Positions 63,520 to 64,000 of a DNA stretch of 64,000 nt are shown one piece after another; position 1 is the first letter of the stretch, and each line of letters starts with the position of its first letter. Location of the stretch: contig NZ_LR743508.1 in the NCBI RefSeq assembly GCF_902712855.1, forward strand, positions 1,550,001-1,614,000, read 5' to 3'. Both the position numbers and the translations under genes were made by a program. The DNA is from Variovorax paradoxus (lineage in GTDB: Bacteria > Pseudomonadota > Gammaproteobacteria > Burkholderiales > Burkholderiaceae_C). The notes under the pieces are model-generated. The model made no database searches and was not told the origin of the DNA. It saw nothing but the letters and a program-made list of their open reading frames with translations.

Positions 63520-64000
63520 GTCGGTGCGCCCTCGAAGGTCTCGGCGATGGCCGCGACGATGCCGTTGTAGGCCCCGCAGCGACACACGTTGCCGCTCATG
63601 CGTTCGCGCAGTTCGTCATGGCTGGGCGGGATCGTCTGGGCGCGCAGGTCGGCGGTGACGTGGCTCGGAACGCCTTGACGAAGCTCACGCGCCATTCCCA
63701 CGGCGGAACAGATCTGGCCCGGGGTGCAATAGCCGCACTGGAACCCGTCGTGCGAGATGAAAGCCTTCTGCAGCGGGTGCATGTCGCCTTGGGGCGCAAG
63801 TCCTTCGACCGTGGTGATCGATCGGCCCTCGTACTGCACGGCGAGTGCAAGGCAGGACAGCACGCGCTCGCCGTCGACCAGCACGGTGCACGCACCGCAT
63901 GCGCCCTGGTTGCAGCCCTTCTTGGCGCCGAAAAGATGGAGATGCTCGCGCAGGAGATCGAGCAATGAGACCCGCGGATCGTCCGGCAATGCCGCAGGTG
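63516..64000 (-). CDS. paoA: [2Fe-2S] subunit (PaoA-like), cut by window end
   Basis: The visible 161 residues include both iron-sulfur sites: plant-ferredoxin type GCNQGACGACTVL with CLALAV, and the C-terminal FQCGYCTPGQ with VCRCGAYN. The frame is still open at base 64000, so the N-terminus lies outside; PaoA proteins usually carry a Tat leader there, and a periplasmic enzyme would be expected. It is the first of three coupled genes. Confidence 0.9.
   Translation of the reverse strand, partial: PAALPDDPRVSLLDLLREHLHLFGAKKGCNQGACGACTVLVDGERVLSCLALAVQYEGRSITTVEGLAPQGDMHPLQKAFISHDGFQCGYCTPGQICSAVGMARELRQGVPSHVTADLRAQTIPPSHDELRERMSGNVCRCGAYNGIVAAIAETFEGAPT

Overview
The base composition (high GC throughout), codon use and gene content suggest a beta-proteobacterium of the Comamonadaceae, most like Variovorax. 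This is inferred from gene families recognised by eye; no database search was run.

Region 1 (207-26423) is one large envelope locus. It opens with a cell-surface-signalling trio: a stand-alone STN/TonB-CTD protein, an ECF sigma factor and a FecR-type anti-sigma factor. A 4191-residue two-partner-secretion exoprotein (TpsA) follows, then a second ECF sigma factor, a small exported protein on the opposite strand, and the TpsB transporter. Downstream are an ExbB-type motor subunit fused to a periplasmic DUF2341/LamG-like module, ExbD, TonB, a porin, a coiled-coil periplasmic protein, a PpiC-type isomerase, a YbjN-like protein, a small basic protein and another TonB-CTD-like protein. Gene order and protein types resemble the Pseudomonas aeruginosa vreAIR and pdtA/pdtB-exbB2-exbD2 loci (recalled, not searched). 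Here the two halves are contiguous and a second sigma factor is present. The likely logic is a sigma/anti-sigma switch controlling a giant surface protein that has its own Ton motor.

Region 2 (26424-31761) starts with a decayed HtrA/DegP protease fragment. It then holds a divergent pair, a PanE-like reductase and an RpiR regulator with a coupled EamA transporter, around a 12-bp palindrome. A KfrA-like coiled-coil gene follows, cut by an IS5-family fragment. Region 3 (31762-35683) has a small hypothetical gene, a coupled glycogen-debranching-type glucosidase/glycosyltransferase pair and another hypothetical gene.

Region 4 (35684-39081) is a graveyard: a 3'-truncated IS5-family element, two RadC-type JAB gene fragments, a frameshifted Shedu (DUF4263) anti-phage nuclease remnant, and possibly a HEPN/Toprim-associated fragment. 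Region 5 (39082-51825) has an amidase gene divergent from a tightly packed 12-gene operon: an NMT1/ThiY-like ABC importer, aldolase, TauD-like dioxygenase, GntR regulator, SDR, aminotransferase, alpha/beta hydrolase, M20 amidohydrolase and cupin. It probably takes up and degrades a nitrogen-containing compound whose identity I cannot tell. A sigma-54-like site precedes it.

Region 6 (52074-64000) lies mostly on the minus strand: a YdeP/FdhF-type molybdopterin oxidoreductase, a KaiC-like ATPase with a hybrid histidine kinase, a broken YeaQ/GlsB-type gene, a transglutaminase-like protein with two small genes, and a PaoABC-type aldehyde oxidoreductase operon cut by the window end.
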